This document shows, in pieces, positions 25,201 through 35,177 of a stretch of DNA of 64,000 nucleotides (its first letter is position 1; each line of letters opens with the position of its first letter). Where the stretch lies: the NCBI GenBank assembly GCA_030272585.1, contig BSYQ01000010.1, positions 1,364,001 to 1,428,000 of the forward strand. The letters are read 5' to 3'. The translations under genes were made by a program, and so were the position numbers. The notes below the pieces were generated by a model. It did no database searches, was not told the DNA's origin, and worked only from the letters and a program-made list of their open reading frames with translations. The DNA comes from Bryopsis sp. KO-2023. Its lineage: Eukaryota > Chlorophyta > Ulvophyceae > Bryopsidales > Bryopsidaceae.

Positions 25201-25559
25201 CGCGCCTGTGTGTAAGCTGCGCTTCTACATACTCCAATGTATTGCCCTGCGCTCTACACATCACTTCTGCGAAATCTGTCTGCCGCAGTGTTCTTACACA
25301 CACTGCGCCCATTCTACTCCTGACGCTGATTCAGCGACTTTCCTTCACACAGCACACTCGAACACTCCAATAGATAACTGCAAATCTGCAAAGCACTGGC
25401 GTTTGTCTGCCTTGCAAACCTCTGCTTTGCACTGTGCTGTGTGCCTGCCAGTGTCCTGCGCCTCTGCGCCTTCTCACTGCGCGCCTGCCGCGCATACTGC
25501 TGCCTCTGCAGCCTGCCAGACTCGTTTGTGATCTTGTCACAAGCCTGCTCCGAAACCAA

Positions 25560-26200
25560 TGTAACGACTCTGCCCCTGCAGATCGCTTTTTCTGCTTCAA
25601 TACACTGAAGACTGCGACCCTGCCGGTCTGCCAATCTGAACTGCCGTTCTATTGAACGACCATGGGAGAGACACTTGAACCTAGCAAGGTTCAAGGGCGA
25701 GATCAGGTTCCAAACTAAGGTTACAAGAATGTCCAAGCCCCCACAACTTATACCGTTTCTTCCAACCCTGATCCAAACTGATCCTAAGCCATAACATCAG
25801 TCTGCATCAGTGTTGCAGACCATCAAACTACCAAGTTCCTTTCAGTCCCCTTTCATGACATGCAGCCTCAGACACCTTGCACGGTACTGCGGTCCTGAGT
25901 CTGCCACCTAAGACCTTCTAGAACCTTGTGCCTGCCAGCTCTGCAGCCCACGTTCTGCAACGCTGCCAGCACCTGTCTGCCATCAGCAACCCTGTCAGCC
26001 CGACTACTCTGCCACTTCGTCAGTCTGCCAATCTGCTGACTACCAGTCCTTTAGTCTGCAGGTCTGAAGGACCTGAACCATTCCTGCTTCTGCAGAATCA
26101 TAGCAGTCAACCTGCAGCTCTAACCTGTCAGCCCAATCACTGCCAGTCTGCAAGCCTGCAGGTCTGCCTGAATCTCCTTTGATTCTGCCGAATCCTTACA
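25560..26200 (-). repeat. Element B LTR (5' LTR in its own orientation)
   Basis: Second 641-bp copy; on the minus strand it is followed at 25559 by TTGGTTTCGGAGC, the primer-binding site. It ends at CTTCC (26201-26205), the right target duplication. Confidence 0.92.
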
Positions 26201-26205
26201 CTTCC

Positions 26206-26432
26206 CGATGAAAAACAAAATTAACGCAATCCGATCGTGGCCCCAGCCGCAGAACGTTCATGATATCCGCAGCTTCCTGGGATTATGTTCGTTCTACAGG
26301 CGGTTTGTGCGAAATTTCTCCGTAGTGGCGGCCCCACTTTCGAACCTTACGAAGTCTGGGAAACCCTGGCACTGGGGTCGGCTGGAATCGGATGCGTTTG
26401 AACGATTGAAGAAGGAAATGACATCAGCTCCG
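26206..26432 (+). pseudogene. Element A polyprotein, segment 3 (RT connection domain)
   Basis: A 227-bp island of element A between guests B and C. It encodes the RT thumb and connection (INAIRSWPQPQNVHDIRSFL, GLCSFYRRFVRNFSVVAAPL). It joins segment 2 in phase across B, and joins segment 4 in phase across C at the CTCCG duplication (26428-26432). Confidence 0.92.
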
Positions 26433-26954
26433 TGATACCAGCTGCTGACGTCCAGGGACGTCAGACGTCAAAGGCGTCATGCATCTGACGTCTGTGAAGC
26501 GTCAGATGCATCCCCGGTAGATGACAGCATTCCCCTGAGGAGATACTACTGAACTACAGCGAGGAAACCACCGCAAGAGCACCTGGTCAAGACAGTGGTT
26601 CGATTAACTAAAGCGAGACTCGCGAGGCGGAGGTCTCGGGTTTGAATCTGAGTGGGAACGTGCTTTAGTCTGGGCTTGTGTGTGAGTGTGTGAGTGAGTC
26701 AGGAGTAGAACTGGCGGCTGTGAGTCAGGGTAGTGGGAGTGTTACGGGTGGTTAGTCACCCTCGGGAAAGTCGAACGGGAGTTAAAAGAATGGGACGCTT
26801 GATGTAACCTTGCTTGTCAGTAATTCTGTGAGTGCAACTGTGGACCCCGTGTGCGACTCGATTCGATTTTTGTGTGACCCTGTGGAACTCAGCCGCCACC
26901 CTCTCTCACTCTTTACACGGGAGTGCGTCGGCGTACGGAGCGCCTCGCGTAACA
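26433..26954 (+). repeat. Element C 5' LTR, 522 bp
   Basis: TGATACC...GTAACA, with an inner hairpin of GACGTC/CATCTGACG words near 26440-26510 and a tRNA-like block (about 26592-26660). Translated frames across it are identical in both copies. Confidence 0.92.
26592..26660 (+). other. tRNA-like block in the element C LTR
   Basis: Contains GTGGTTCGATTAACTAAAGCG followed 30 bases later by GGGTTTGAATC, close to the tRNA internal B box (GGTTCGANTCC). The order and spacing resemble the better tRNA-like core of element E (44093-44165). The same block is in the 3' LTR (about 41152-41220). A convincing cloverleaf could not be drawn by eye. Confidence 0.35.
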
Positions 26955-27368
26955 TTTTTGGTTTCGGAGCTCGGACTCGAACTCTGGCGGAGAAAGTCAA
27001 CTCAGGAAGCGTTAGTGCACTAAGCCACTGACGTGCAAGGTATATCGGCGGACGGTTATACGCCTGGTCGCTAGTTATACAGTGAGGGGACTTTTACTAG
27101 TTCTGTCGGAAAAACAAACACACCCGCGAAAAGGTTCGCACGAAAAAGAGGGTGTCCGACAGCAGTTTGTGTGGTACCCAGAAACAGACGACAGGAAAAA
27201 GGTTATCCTGTAACTGTCGTTGTGTGGCGGGGAGGCCACAAAACTGGTAGCTTAGTCGCTGGGAGTTTGTCGTTAAACGTTTGGACGTAAAGGCAGTGAG
27301 GGAAAAATCAACAGTCTACTGTTGACAGTAACTGTCGGAAAGTCAACTGAAAGTCAGAGGCACACAGT

Positions 27369-28458
27369 ATGGCGTTAATACCAAGTGGATCAGGAAGCCA
27401 GATGGTGGCTTTTGAAGACTCCACTATGGACGAGTCTGCTATGCAGGTTGTTCACAACACGCAGAACATTCAGATAAACCGGACGGAGTCTGGTTCTGAA
27501 GGAGGAGGTCAGCTGCAAGCTCAGCTTGCAGTCTGGCGCGAAACAGTAGCAACGGACTTGAAAAGTTCCTTCCAAACTGTTCATACAGACATGGAAAAAG
27601 CCATAGTGGCTGTCGACCAAAAGACGGAGCAAAATATTCAAGGTCTCCGTGAGTTCGTTCATCGAACTCAAGAAAGTCAGCAAAGGGTCGAAACTGAAGT
27701 CAACGACCTCCAGGTCGTTCTGCGACAGAATGTCGAGTCGACGACAGAAAAGCTAGCACAGCTTACAGACCATCTACAGTCAATGAAGCAGTCATTTGTG
27801 ACTGATGTGCAAGAGCAACTGAGTACACATTATGCACAGTTGAGAGAAGAAATCCTGGAAACAGGAAAATCTCATGCACAGAGTATTGCATATCTGAAAG
27901 ATCAGATGCAACAGGAACAGGGGCTGTTCCAGCAATCTCATCAGACTGTACAGAATAAGCAGATGCAAGACTTGTTTTCCGAACTGCAGACAGTTAAGGG
28001 ACAAGTGCAGAAGGAAGAACAAATGCATCAGGAACAAGAAATGTTCCAGCAAACTTATCAGAAACAAATGCAAGATTTGTATTCTGAATTGCAAGCAGTG
28101 AAAGGACAAGTCCAAAAAGAGGAACAAACAGCCCTTGTACTAGTGGAAAGAGAAAGAGAAGCTAGACAGAAAGAAGAGCTATCTCTTAAGCACACAATGG
28201 ATAGAATGCTGAAGGAGTATGTACAGGCATCAGTTGTGCCTACACAACCACTGGAAGTCCCAGTGTATATGATGCAAACAGTCACAGAAGGACTGAGTAC
28301 AGAGGGACAAGAAGAACAGGAAATTCAACCTACTTCAGCAGCAGAGCTGGTGCTACCACCAGTTACTATTGGAGCACCTGCAACTGTGGGGTTACTACCA
28401 CCCACTCCAGCAGTTCCATTACCCCCAGGACCTTCTTCTTTGGGTCTTATAGACCTAA
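27369..28458 (+). pseudogene. Element C gag, first part
   Basis: ATG 27369, preceded by a 0.4-kb leader. The N-terminal 300 residues are strongly heptad-like and glutamine-rich (repeated KQMQDL-SELQ-VKGQVQKEEQ), predicting long coiled coil. A proline/valine-rich hinge follows. The frame breaks at CCTAA where element D is inserted, and continues in phase at 37488. Confidence 0.88.
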
Positions 28459-28921
28459 TGTAAGGATTCTACAGTTCAGGGGAACTGTCAGATCCTCAGT
28501 TCAGGGAACTGGCAGACCTGCAGTTCAGGGGAACTGACAGGCCTGCAGTTCTAGGGAACCAGCAATGCTGCAGCCGGTTTGCTGCAGCAGGGCGGAACCC
28601 TTAGATCTGTGAATGGGGGCTGACAGCTCAGCAGACGCTTTTCTGCAGGGCTGGCAGCTCAGAAGGTTTCAGACAGGGGACCTGACACTGAGGCAGACTG
28701 TCAGGTCATGTTGATGGATAGGACCTTGAACGATCAGTTTGGATCAGAGGTGCAGCCTAGGGTATTTGGGCAGCACCTCAGGGTATTCTTGTAACTCGAT
28801 TTTGGGGTTGAACACTCTCTCTCACCCGCTCTCTCGTGTCAGAACTTGTTGCAGCCTTCTAGGCTGTTGTTTCAGGCTGGCAGACTGCTTCAGAGTCGCA
28901 GTCTACAGCGCAGTCTTTACA
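28459..28921 (+). repeat. Element D 5' LTR, 463 bp
   Basis: TG...CA ends, several GTTCAGGGGAACTG direct repeats in the first 100 bp, and a CTGCAGCAGG stretch. The primer-binding site follows after one base. Confidence 0.93.
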
Positions 28922-29334
28922 TTGGTTTCGGAGCTCAGGGCTGGCGACAAGATCGCAGCGTTCCTGAAAGGCTTCAGGAGGAAGCAAAGGAGAGAACGAA
29001 GTTCTGGTGAAAGGTAGCGCAGGCAGGCGCAGCTTTCAAAGGAGAGGTCGCAGAAAGGTTCAGCGCAGATAGGCGCAGCTTTCAGAGAGATCCCAGAAAG
29101 GTTTGGCGCAGGCAGGCGCAGCTTTCTAAAAGGTCGAAATCGCAGTACTGCCTGAGTGCAGGTTTGAGTAGGCGCAGCGGCGCAGGGTCTAGAAGACGCA
29201 GGTTTGCGCAAGTTTTCTAGGTTAATCAGAGTAGGCGCGGCGGCGCAGATCTAGAAGACGCAGGTTTTGCGCAAGGCTTCTTGGTTAGTCGGAATTAGCC
29301 GGTGTTGTAGTGGCTTTCTGCAGAAGTGTGCTGC

Positions 29335-29820
29335 ATGAGTTTTGGGAAACCTGTGACAGTGGAGAGTAGTGGAAGTGAAGCAGAATCAGACGTAGAGACC
29401 GTTATCCAGTGTGAGGCAGAGTTTCAGGGAAACCTGCCACCTGATCTGTTTACTTTCTCAGGGGACTGGGTTTCAGCCCCTTACAGGTTACCCAGACCAG
29501 TGCAGGTTTTGGGTCCGGTGAGACACCCATTGGCAGTGGTACCTCCACCTCCTCTCAGAGCGCCTCCTCACGGCCACAGGAAGGCAGAACGCAGTGGTAA
29601 TATTATCAGATACTACGACTGTTCTGACCCTCAGTGTCCGATCTACAGATCGCAGAGGGCAACGCAGGAAAGGCGTGAGCGGAACAGGAGGAATGTCAGG
29701 CACAGACGAGCACCCCCAGATGGGAACGCCAGCCCCAGATCCGTTCGATCTTCAGGGTCTGAGGCGGGGCATGGCAGAGATGCAGGAAGAGATCCTGCAC
29801 CTGAGGCAGGTCGCCGCTAA
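29335..29820 (+). CDS. Element D small ORF overlapping gag, unknown
   Basis: ATG 29335 opens about 161 codons in a different frame from gag, overlapping it for about 130 bp. The product is acidic at the start (ESSGSEAESDVE), has a proline-rich middle and an arginine-rich end with a Cys pair (YYDCSDPQCP). It has no family I recognise. It is preceded by a CGCAG-rich leader. It could be the gag N-terminal extension expressed by a frameshift, or a separate protein. Confidence 0.4.
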   Translation: MSFGKPVTVESSGSEAESDVETVIQCEAEFQGNLPPDLFTFSGDWVSAPYRLPRPVQVLGPVRHPLAVVPPPPLRAPPHGHRKAERSGNIIRYYDCSDPQCPIYRSQRATQERRERNRRNVRHRRAPPDGNASPRSVRSSGSEAGHGRDAGRDPAPEAGRR

Positions 29821-30844
29821 TGTCAACGCGCAGATGGACGATGCAGTCCGGCACGCAGTACGGACTAGGTTGGCCGAGCAGCATCCGCCGGCAGCTCTGG
29901 GTAAAGCAAGGGCAAAAGGCCCTGAATCCTGGTATGGTGATCCACAGGATGTCCCTCTGAACGAATGGCAGGTTCAGTTGCAGACATATTATGATCTGAC
30001 TGCAACCAGAGACAGGGAACAGCAGGTTTTGGTGGCTGCAGGCTGTTTAAGAGGTGCTGCAGGTACATGGTGGAGAAGTCGTTACGAAGAGGCAATGGCA
30101 GGCCAGAGGGCTTTGCCTACAGATCTGACCGCACTAGTCGCAGATCTCAGACGGCAGTTCGGCAAGACCAACGAGAACAAGGACTTCAGACGTGAATGGT
30201 CACGCCTGAAGCAGGGTCGAATGTCTGTCGCAGAATATGTGCACGATTTTCGCAGGCTCATGTTGCAGATCAACGACAGCAATGCTGGGGAGCAGCTGTT
30301 TCGTTTCATAGAAGGTCTGAATGATCGTTTGCGCACTAAGGTTGAAATGGAAGATCCTGCAGATTTGGAGCGTGCAATAGCACTTGCCGCTACATGGGAA
30401 GGACCTCTAGAGATATACCGCAGAGAAGGACGCAGAGGCCGCAGTCCCAGAGGCAGGCGTGAAAGTTCACGCAGGGACAGGTCCCAAAGCAGAGGACGCT
30501 CACAGAGCAGAGGACGCTCGCAGAGCAGAGGCAGGTCTCAGAGTTTCAACCGTGGCAGATTTGACGATCGGCAGACACCGCGTTATATTCCCCAATCAGG
30601 TGACCGCATGGAGGTTGATGGCCTCCAGCGAAACCGTGTGGGTTTTGACGACGGCAAACGCCGTGACGCAAGTCGCAGCAAGAGCAGGGGACGCAGTGGC
30701 AGTCCTCGCAGACAGAGGCGAAAGTCTGGAGAAAGTTCGTCAGCAGGCAGAAGCAGAATGGACGCAGGTCGCGCTGCAGCAAATGTGCGGTGCTACAACT
30801 GCGACAAGTTGGGCCATTTTGCTGTTGATTGTCAGGAAAACTAA
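29693..30844 (+). CDS. Element D gag (capsid/nucleocapsid)
   Basis: ATG 29693 is the first methionine of a frame that opens earlier (29594). About 383 residues. It has a central retrotransposon capsid domain (ESWYGDPQDVPLNEWQVQLQ, GAAGTWWRSRYEEA, VADLRRQFG, FRFIEGLNDRLRTKVEM), then a serine/arginine-rich repeat (RSQSRGRSQSRG) and a C-terminal CCHC knuckle (CYNCDKLGHFAVDC). It forms the particle and binds RNA in this family. It ends with TAA at 30842, immediately after GGAAAAC, where the pol frame is -1. Confidence 0.92.
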   Translation: MSGTDEHPQMGTPAPDPFDLQGLRRGMAEMQEEILHLRQVAANVNAQMDDAVRHAVRTRLAEQHPPAALGKARAKGPESWYGDPQDVPLNEWQVQLQTYYDLTATRDREQQVLVAAGCLRGAAGTWWRSRYEEAMAGQRALPTDLTALVADLRRQFGKTNENKDFRREWSRLKQGRMSVAEYVHDFRRLMLQINDSNAGEQLFRFIEGLNDRLRTKVEMEDPADLERAIALAATWEGPLEIYRREGRRGRSPRGRRESSRRDRSQSRGRSQSRGRSQSRGRSQSFNRGRFDDRQTPRYIPQSGDRMEVDGLQRNRVGFDDGKRRDASRSKSRGRSGSPRRQRRKSGESSSAGRSRMDAGRAAANVRCYNCDKLGHFAVDCQEN

Positions 30845-33800
30845 GCAGGCTGGAGTCTGGAGAGACTGCCAGCCGTGGAGAAGAGAAGCAGGAGGACAGA
30901 AGTGGAGTGTGGGAAGGTCGGCGTAGCCACCCACACAAGGTGTTACCTCAGGGGAGGGTAGCCTATGGGCGCGGAGTCCATTCTAAGGTTGATGAGCCGT
31001 GTGTAGCCGTAACCGAGGAGAAGTGTGTAAGATTCATGGATGGAATTTCTGCAGGTGGTGGTCCAGGCAGGGACACCGGTGCAGGGAATTCTGGAGGCCT
31101 TAGGGAGAAGGTGAGCAGTACTGCAAGTGGTCTGCCGAAGTTGGGGAGGCTTGCAGTTTGTTTGAAGAGTGCAATGGTAGATGCTGGGCGCGGAGTCGCA
31201 GCATCTGCAGATGTTTCAGAGAAGGATTCTGAAGGTGTAGTGCAGGAGGCACTGACACCTGCAGGGTCATGGAGTGAGATTGAGGGGGTTGATGTGCCTA
31301 CGGTAGCCACAACTACTCAATTCTCAGAGGCAGTAGGTGCAGGGCCAGGCGGGGCCGCACCTGACCTGCATGATTTTTCAGTGCATGTTGGTGCTGCTGG
31401 TGATCTGAGGGCAGACACCGCAGACCTGTTTTCAGTGAGAGAGGAATCTGGGCTGGGCAGACCTAATGAAGTTTGCTTTAAAGGATATAGCTTGGATGAA
31501 CCCCCACTTTTGAAGTTGAGAGGAGTCCATGGGGGGACTCAGGGAATGTTGAAGACCACAGGGTTTGTGGCAGATTGTTTTGCTAGAATTTTGATAGATA
31601 GTGGTGCAACCGACAATTTTGTTTCGAAAGATTGGTTGCAGGAAAACAGCATACAGACACAACACTCTGAGGCAGTTTCTGAAGTTCAGTTGGCAGATGG
31701 CAGGACTTCGGAAAAGGTAGAAAAAGAACTGCAGGCCAGTGTCAAGATGGGGAGGTTTGTGTCTGAAGAAAAGATGTATGCAGTAACACTGGGCAGATAT
31801 GACCTGGTGCTGGGTATGTCTTGGTTGATCAAACATAACCCCACCATAGATTGGCAGGAAAAGATAGTGGCTTTGCAGGGGCCTCAGGGTAGAGTCGTTA
31901 AACTTAGAATGCAAACAGGCAGATTGGAAGATTGCAGTACAGCAGATTTGGACCTCATGTCTGCACATGAGGTAGCTCGGGCAGCTCGCAAGGGCCTGCC
32001 GATGTACCTATTGAATTTACGGGAAGTAAATAATGGATGTTCAATAAATGGTTTGGAAAGTACTGATGCAGTGAGAGGCAGTGAACCAGAAACCTTGTCA
32101 GAGGAACAGAAAGAGGCAGTTGAGCTAGAAAAACAGATCAGAAAGGAGTTTCAGGATTTGTTTAAAGAGGAACTGCCGCAGGAATTGCCTCCTGACAGGG
32201 GTGTGAACCACAAGATTGAATTGGTAGAAGGGGCAGAACCAGTGAAAAAGGGGCTTTATAGAGCCAGTTTTGCAGAAAGAGAAGAATTGAAGAAGCAGTT
32301 GGCAGAGTTACTGAAGCAGGGTTTTATCAGACCTAGCAAGTCACCCTGGGGTTCACCAATTTTGTTTGTTCCTAAGAAGAACGGAAAGCTTAGGATGTGC
32401 GTAGACTTTCGGGCACTTAACAAACTAACGGTGAAGAACAGGTACCCTATCCCAAGGATAGAGGAATTGCTGGATCAGATTCAGGGAGCTCGCTGCTTCA
32501 GCAAAATTGATCTCTGCGCAGGCTACCATCAGGTGCGGTTGGACCCTGCAGACTGTGAGAAAACGGCCTTCCGCACCAGGTATGGCCTCTACGAGTACAT
32601 TGTTCTTCCTTTTGGGCTGACAAATGCTCCTGCCACCTTCATGAACACAATGAATCATGTGTTACATGATTTTCTGGATACCTTCTGCATCGTTTACTTA
32701 GATGACATCTTGATTTTTAGCAAGAGTTGGGCAGAACACAAGGTTCACTTGAAAAAGGTGATGCAGAGGTTGAGGGAGCAGAAATTATATGCTTCAGCTT
32801 CCAAATGTGAAATCTGCAAGGAGCAAGTTGAGTTTCTGGGGCATGAGTTGAGTGCTGCAGGAGTACAGGTGTTGCAGAGTAAGGTGCAGGTCATCAGGGA
32901 CTGGCCACCTTTGACTTCAGTGAAGGATCTCAGGTCATTTCTGGGATTGGCAAACTATTACAGAAGATTCATCAAGGATTTTTCTGCAAGAGCCAAACCA
33001 CTCACTGCTCTATTGAAAAAGGAGGCAGTGTGGAGATGGACTGAGGCAGAAGCTGCAGCAATGCAGGATGTCAAGGAGGCGTTAATGTCTGCACCAGTGC
33101 TTTTGGTGCCTGACCCAAGTCTGAGATTCGAGGTGGTCACAGATGCCTCAGACTATGCTATTGGAGCAGTCCTAACACAGGACCAGGGGCAGGGTCAGCA
33201 ACCAGTGGCATATGAAAGCAGGAAACTGCAACCGGCAGAGCTCAACTATGCGACTCATGAAAAGGAGCTGTTGGCTGTGGTGCATGCTCTGAAAGTGTGG
33301 AGGCACTACTTGGATGCTCAGGAGTTCACCGTGCACACCGATCATGCACCTCTAAAATTTTTGCACACCCAGCCTCATCTGTCACAGAGGCAGGCAAGAT
33401 GGATGGAAACTCTGCAATCCTTCAAGTTCGAGATCAAGTACCGGCCAGGCAGAGACAATGTGGTGGCAGATGCGTTGAGCAGGGCCACACATCAGGCAGA
33501 GGAACATGGTCCTCAGCTGAATGCAAGGATAAGGTTGACAGCAGATCGGGAATTTCAGCAGGCAGTGCTGGCAGCTTACAAGAAGGATCCATTATGTTGG
33601 CAGCTGATTGGAGCACCTTCCAGACCTCCACATGTGAAATGGGATGGTCTGAAACTTTGGAGACATGTTGGTCATTCCTGGAAATGGTGGATACCTGAAG
33701 CAGATGGGCTCAGGGAAAAGATACTGCATGCTTGCCATGAGTCTGCATTGGCAGGACATCTGGGCAGGAGGAAGACCCTGCACAGGGTTCAGCAGTATTA

Positions 33801-34992
33801 CTTCTGGCCCCTTATTTCAGGATCTGTGCAGAAGTATGTAAGGAATTGCATTCCCTGCCAACGAAACAAGGCCTCTACTCAGAAGCCTTTGGGTAAGCTG
33901 CAGCCCTTGCCAATTCCAGATGGCAGGTGGACTAGTGTTTCATTGGACTTTGTTGGACCTTTGCCAAGGACTCAGAAAGGGTCAGATTATTTGATGGTGG
34001 TTGTGGATCGGTTCACAAAAATGATCAGACTCATTCCAACAAAGCAGACAGTTACTGCTGCAGGGGTAGCAGATTTGTTTTTCCAACATGTGGTTCGTTT
34101 CTTTGGATTGCCTCAAGAAATTGTTTCTGATCGGGATAGTCGTTTCACTAGCAATTTTTGGAGGGCTCTTTGGAAGAAGGCAGGCACTCGGTTAGCAATG
34201 TCTAGCAGTTATCATCCTGAGACAGATGGTCAGACTGAGCGAGCTAACAGAACAGTGCAGGAAATTCTGCGCAGTTATGTGGAACCTGCAGGCACAGACT
34301 GGGATATGCATTTGGATGCTGCAGAATTTGCATACAATTCCAGCATAAATGCTACAACTGGGTTTTCTCCCTTCTATTTGATGAATGGACAGCAACCCAG
34401 GACTCCTGCAAGTGCTGTAGCTGCTACAGCTTGCCCTGCAGTGGATGATTGGTGGTCTACTTGGCAGACTGCATTGCAAACCTGCAGAAGGAACATTGCT
34501 TCTGCTCAGGCACGTCAACGCCAGGGGGCGGACGAAAACAGAAGGGGAGGGGGCTTTCAGCCGGGCGACAAAGTTTTTCTCGCCACAAAGGACTTACCCC
34601 TACCACAGGTGTTGAGCAGGAAATTGACTGCAAAATACTGTGGACCTTTTGTAGTTCTGAAGAGGTTATCTGAAGTTGCAGTCAGGCTGAGGCTGCCAGG
34701 TCATTGGAAAATTCATAACACCTTCCATGTGTCCAAGCTGAAACCTGCTTTCGAAGATCAGGAGGGCAGCTTTCCTGACAGGGAGGCACCCAGGTGGCAA
34801 CCTGAGCCTGAAATGGTGGCAGGCCAAGAGGAGTATCTGGTTGACAGGATTCTGGCAGATAGGACTGTCAGGGGCAGGAAGCAGTACCTTGTCAGGTGGC
34901 AGGGTTATGATCAATCGGAGGACACCTGGGAACCTGCCAGAAACTTGCGAAACGCACCGGACAAGTTACGTGAGTTTGAGATAAGAAGCTGA
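30829..34992 (+). CDS. Element D pol: protease, RT, RNase H, integrase, chromodomain
   Basis: 1,387 codons with no ATG at the 5' edge; the frame is -1 relative to gag and overlaps its end, so a ribosomal frameshift at GGAAAAC (30835-30841) is the likely route. Order: unknown N-terminal region of about 200 residues, retropepsin (ILIDSGATDNFVSK near 31590), RT with VYLDDILIF (about 32692-32718), RNase H (VVTDASDYAIGAVLTQD, HTDHAPLKFLH), HHCC zinc finger (HACHESALAGH, then CIPCQ), integrase core D-D-E (SLDFVGPLP, VSDRDSRF, ETDGQTERANR), and a C-terminal chromodomain (YLVRWQGYDQSEDTWEP near 34890-34940). The frame is intact, so this copy may be active. Confidence 0.95.
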   Translation: MSGKLSRLESGETASRGEEKQEDRSGVWEGRRSHPHKVLPQGRVAYGRGVHSKVDEPCVAVTEEKCVRFMDGISAGGGPGRDTGAGNSGGLREKVSSTASGLPKLGRLAVCLKSAMVDAGRGVAASADVSEKDSEGVVQEALTPAGSWSEIEGVDVPTVATTTQFSEAVGAGPGGAAPDLHDFSVHVGAAGDLRADTADLFSVREESGLGRPNEVCFKGYSLDEPPLLKLRGVHGGTQGMLKTTGFVADCFARILIDSGATDNFVSKDWLQENSIQTQHSEAVSEVQLADGRTSEKVEKELQASVKMGRFVSEEKMYAVTLGRYDLVLGMSWLIKHNPTIDWQEKIVALQGPQGRVVKLRMQTGRLEDCSTADLDLMSAHEVARAARKGLPMYLLNLREVNNGCSINGLESTDAVRGSEPETLSEEQKEAVELEKQIRKEFQDLFKEELPQELPPDRGVNHKIELVEGAEPVKKGLYRASFAEREELKKQLAELLKQGFIRPSKSPWGSPILFVPKKNGKLRMCVDFRALNKLTVKNRYPIPRIEELLDQIQGARCFSKIDLCAGYHQVRLDPADCEKTAFRTRYGLYEYIVLPFGLTNAPATFMNTMNHVLHDFLDTFCIVYLDDILIFSKSWAEHKVHLKKVMQRLREQKLYASASKCEICKEQVEFLGHELSAAGVQVLQSKVQVIRDWPPLTSVKDLRSFLGLANYYRRFIKDFSARAKPLTALLKKEAVWRWTEAEAAAMQDVKEALMSAPVLLVPDPSLRFEVVTDASDYAIGAVLTQDQGQGQQPVAYESRKLQPAELNYATHEKELLAVVHALKVWRHYLDAQEFTVHTDHAPLKFLHTQPHLSQRQARWMETLQSFKFEIKYRPGRDNVVADALSRATHQAEEHGPQLNARIRLTADREFQQAVLAAYKKDPLCWQLIGAPSRPPHVKWDGLKLWRHVGHSWKWWIPEADGLREKILHACHESALAGHLGRRKTLHRVQQYYFWPLISGSVQKYVRNCIPCQRNKASTQKPLGKLQPLPIPDGRWTSVSLDFVGPLPRTQKGSDYLMVVVDRFTKMIRLIPTKQTVTAAGVADLFFQHVVRFFGLPQEIVSDRDSRFTSNFWRALWKKAGTRLAMSSSYHPETDGQTERANRTVQEILRSYVEPAGTDWDMHLDAAEFAYNSSINATTGFSPFYLMNGQQPRTPASAVAATACPAVDDWWSTWQTALQTCRRNIASAQARQRQGADENRRGGGFQPGDKVFLATKDLPLPQVLSRKLTAKYCGPFVVLKRLSEVAVRLRLPGHWKIHNTFHVSKLKPAFEDQEGSFPDREAPRWQPEPEMVAGQEEYLVDRILADRTVRGRKQYLVRWQGYDQSEDTWEPARNLRNAPDKLREFEIRS

Positions 34993-35177
34993 AAGGACTA
35001 GATCAAGCAGAGGTGACAGGTTGATGTCTCTGACAGACTGAAGCAACCTCTGACAGAAACAGAAATAGGTGTGCAGTATACTGGAGTCGGAAACTGTCTA
35101 GCAAGTTACGTGCGCAGAGCAAGAAGAGAGAAAGAGGAGCCTATCGTTCGGAAAGGGAAAAGAAAAAAGGAATCAAC

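Larger units (their letters stand above)
18188..25559 (-). other. Element B interior, non-coding
   Basis: On the minus strand, the first 1.1 kb after the primer-binding site (25543 down to about 24400) is a CGCAG-rich leader like the 5' leader of element D. Then comes a long A/T-rich stretch with CTGCAAA/CTGCCA words (about 24380 to 22300), the pol-like remnant (22244-21736), a 99-bp duplication (21505-21702), and a further 3.3 kb without any open frame above about 90 codons. No gene is supported. Confidence 0.75.
17547..26200 (-). mobile_element. Element B: reverse-orientation large non-autonomous LTR element
   Basis: LTRs 17547-18187 and 25560-26200, 641 bp each and apparently identical; target duplication CTTCC on both sides. 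Read on the minus strand the LTR begins TGTAAGGATTC and ends GTTACA. The primer-binding site TTGGTTTCGGAGC lies next to the 25560 end, and a GATGGGGAGGAA purine tract next to the 18187 end. The 7.37-kb interior has no reverse transcriptase, integrase or gag. Only a 0.5-kb remnant (21736-22244) resembles the pol N-terminal region of element D. LTR start, polypurine tract and leader are shared with D, so B is probably a non-autonomous relative mobilised by D-type proteins. Confidence 0.88.

Noticed and set aside
24397..25531. Cys/Ala/His-rich plus-strand frames up to 218 codons
   Set aside because: They are antisense to the CGCAG-rich leader of element B; composition follows the repeated words and no domain is visible.
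28739..29017. Plus-strand frame repeated at 37300-37611
   Set aside because: The shared part is the element D LTR; the ends differ only because the flanks differ.
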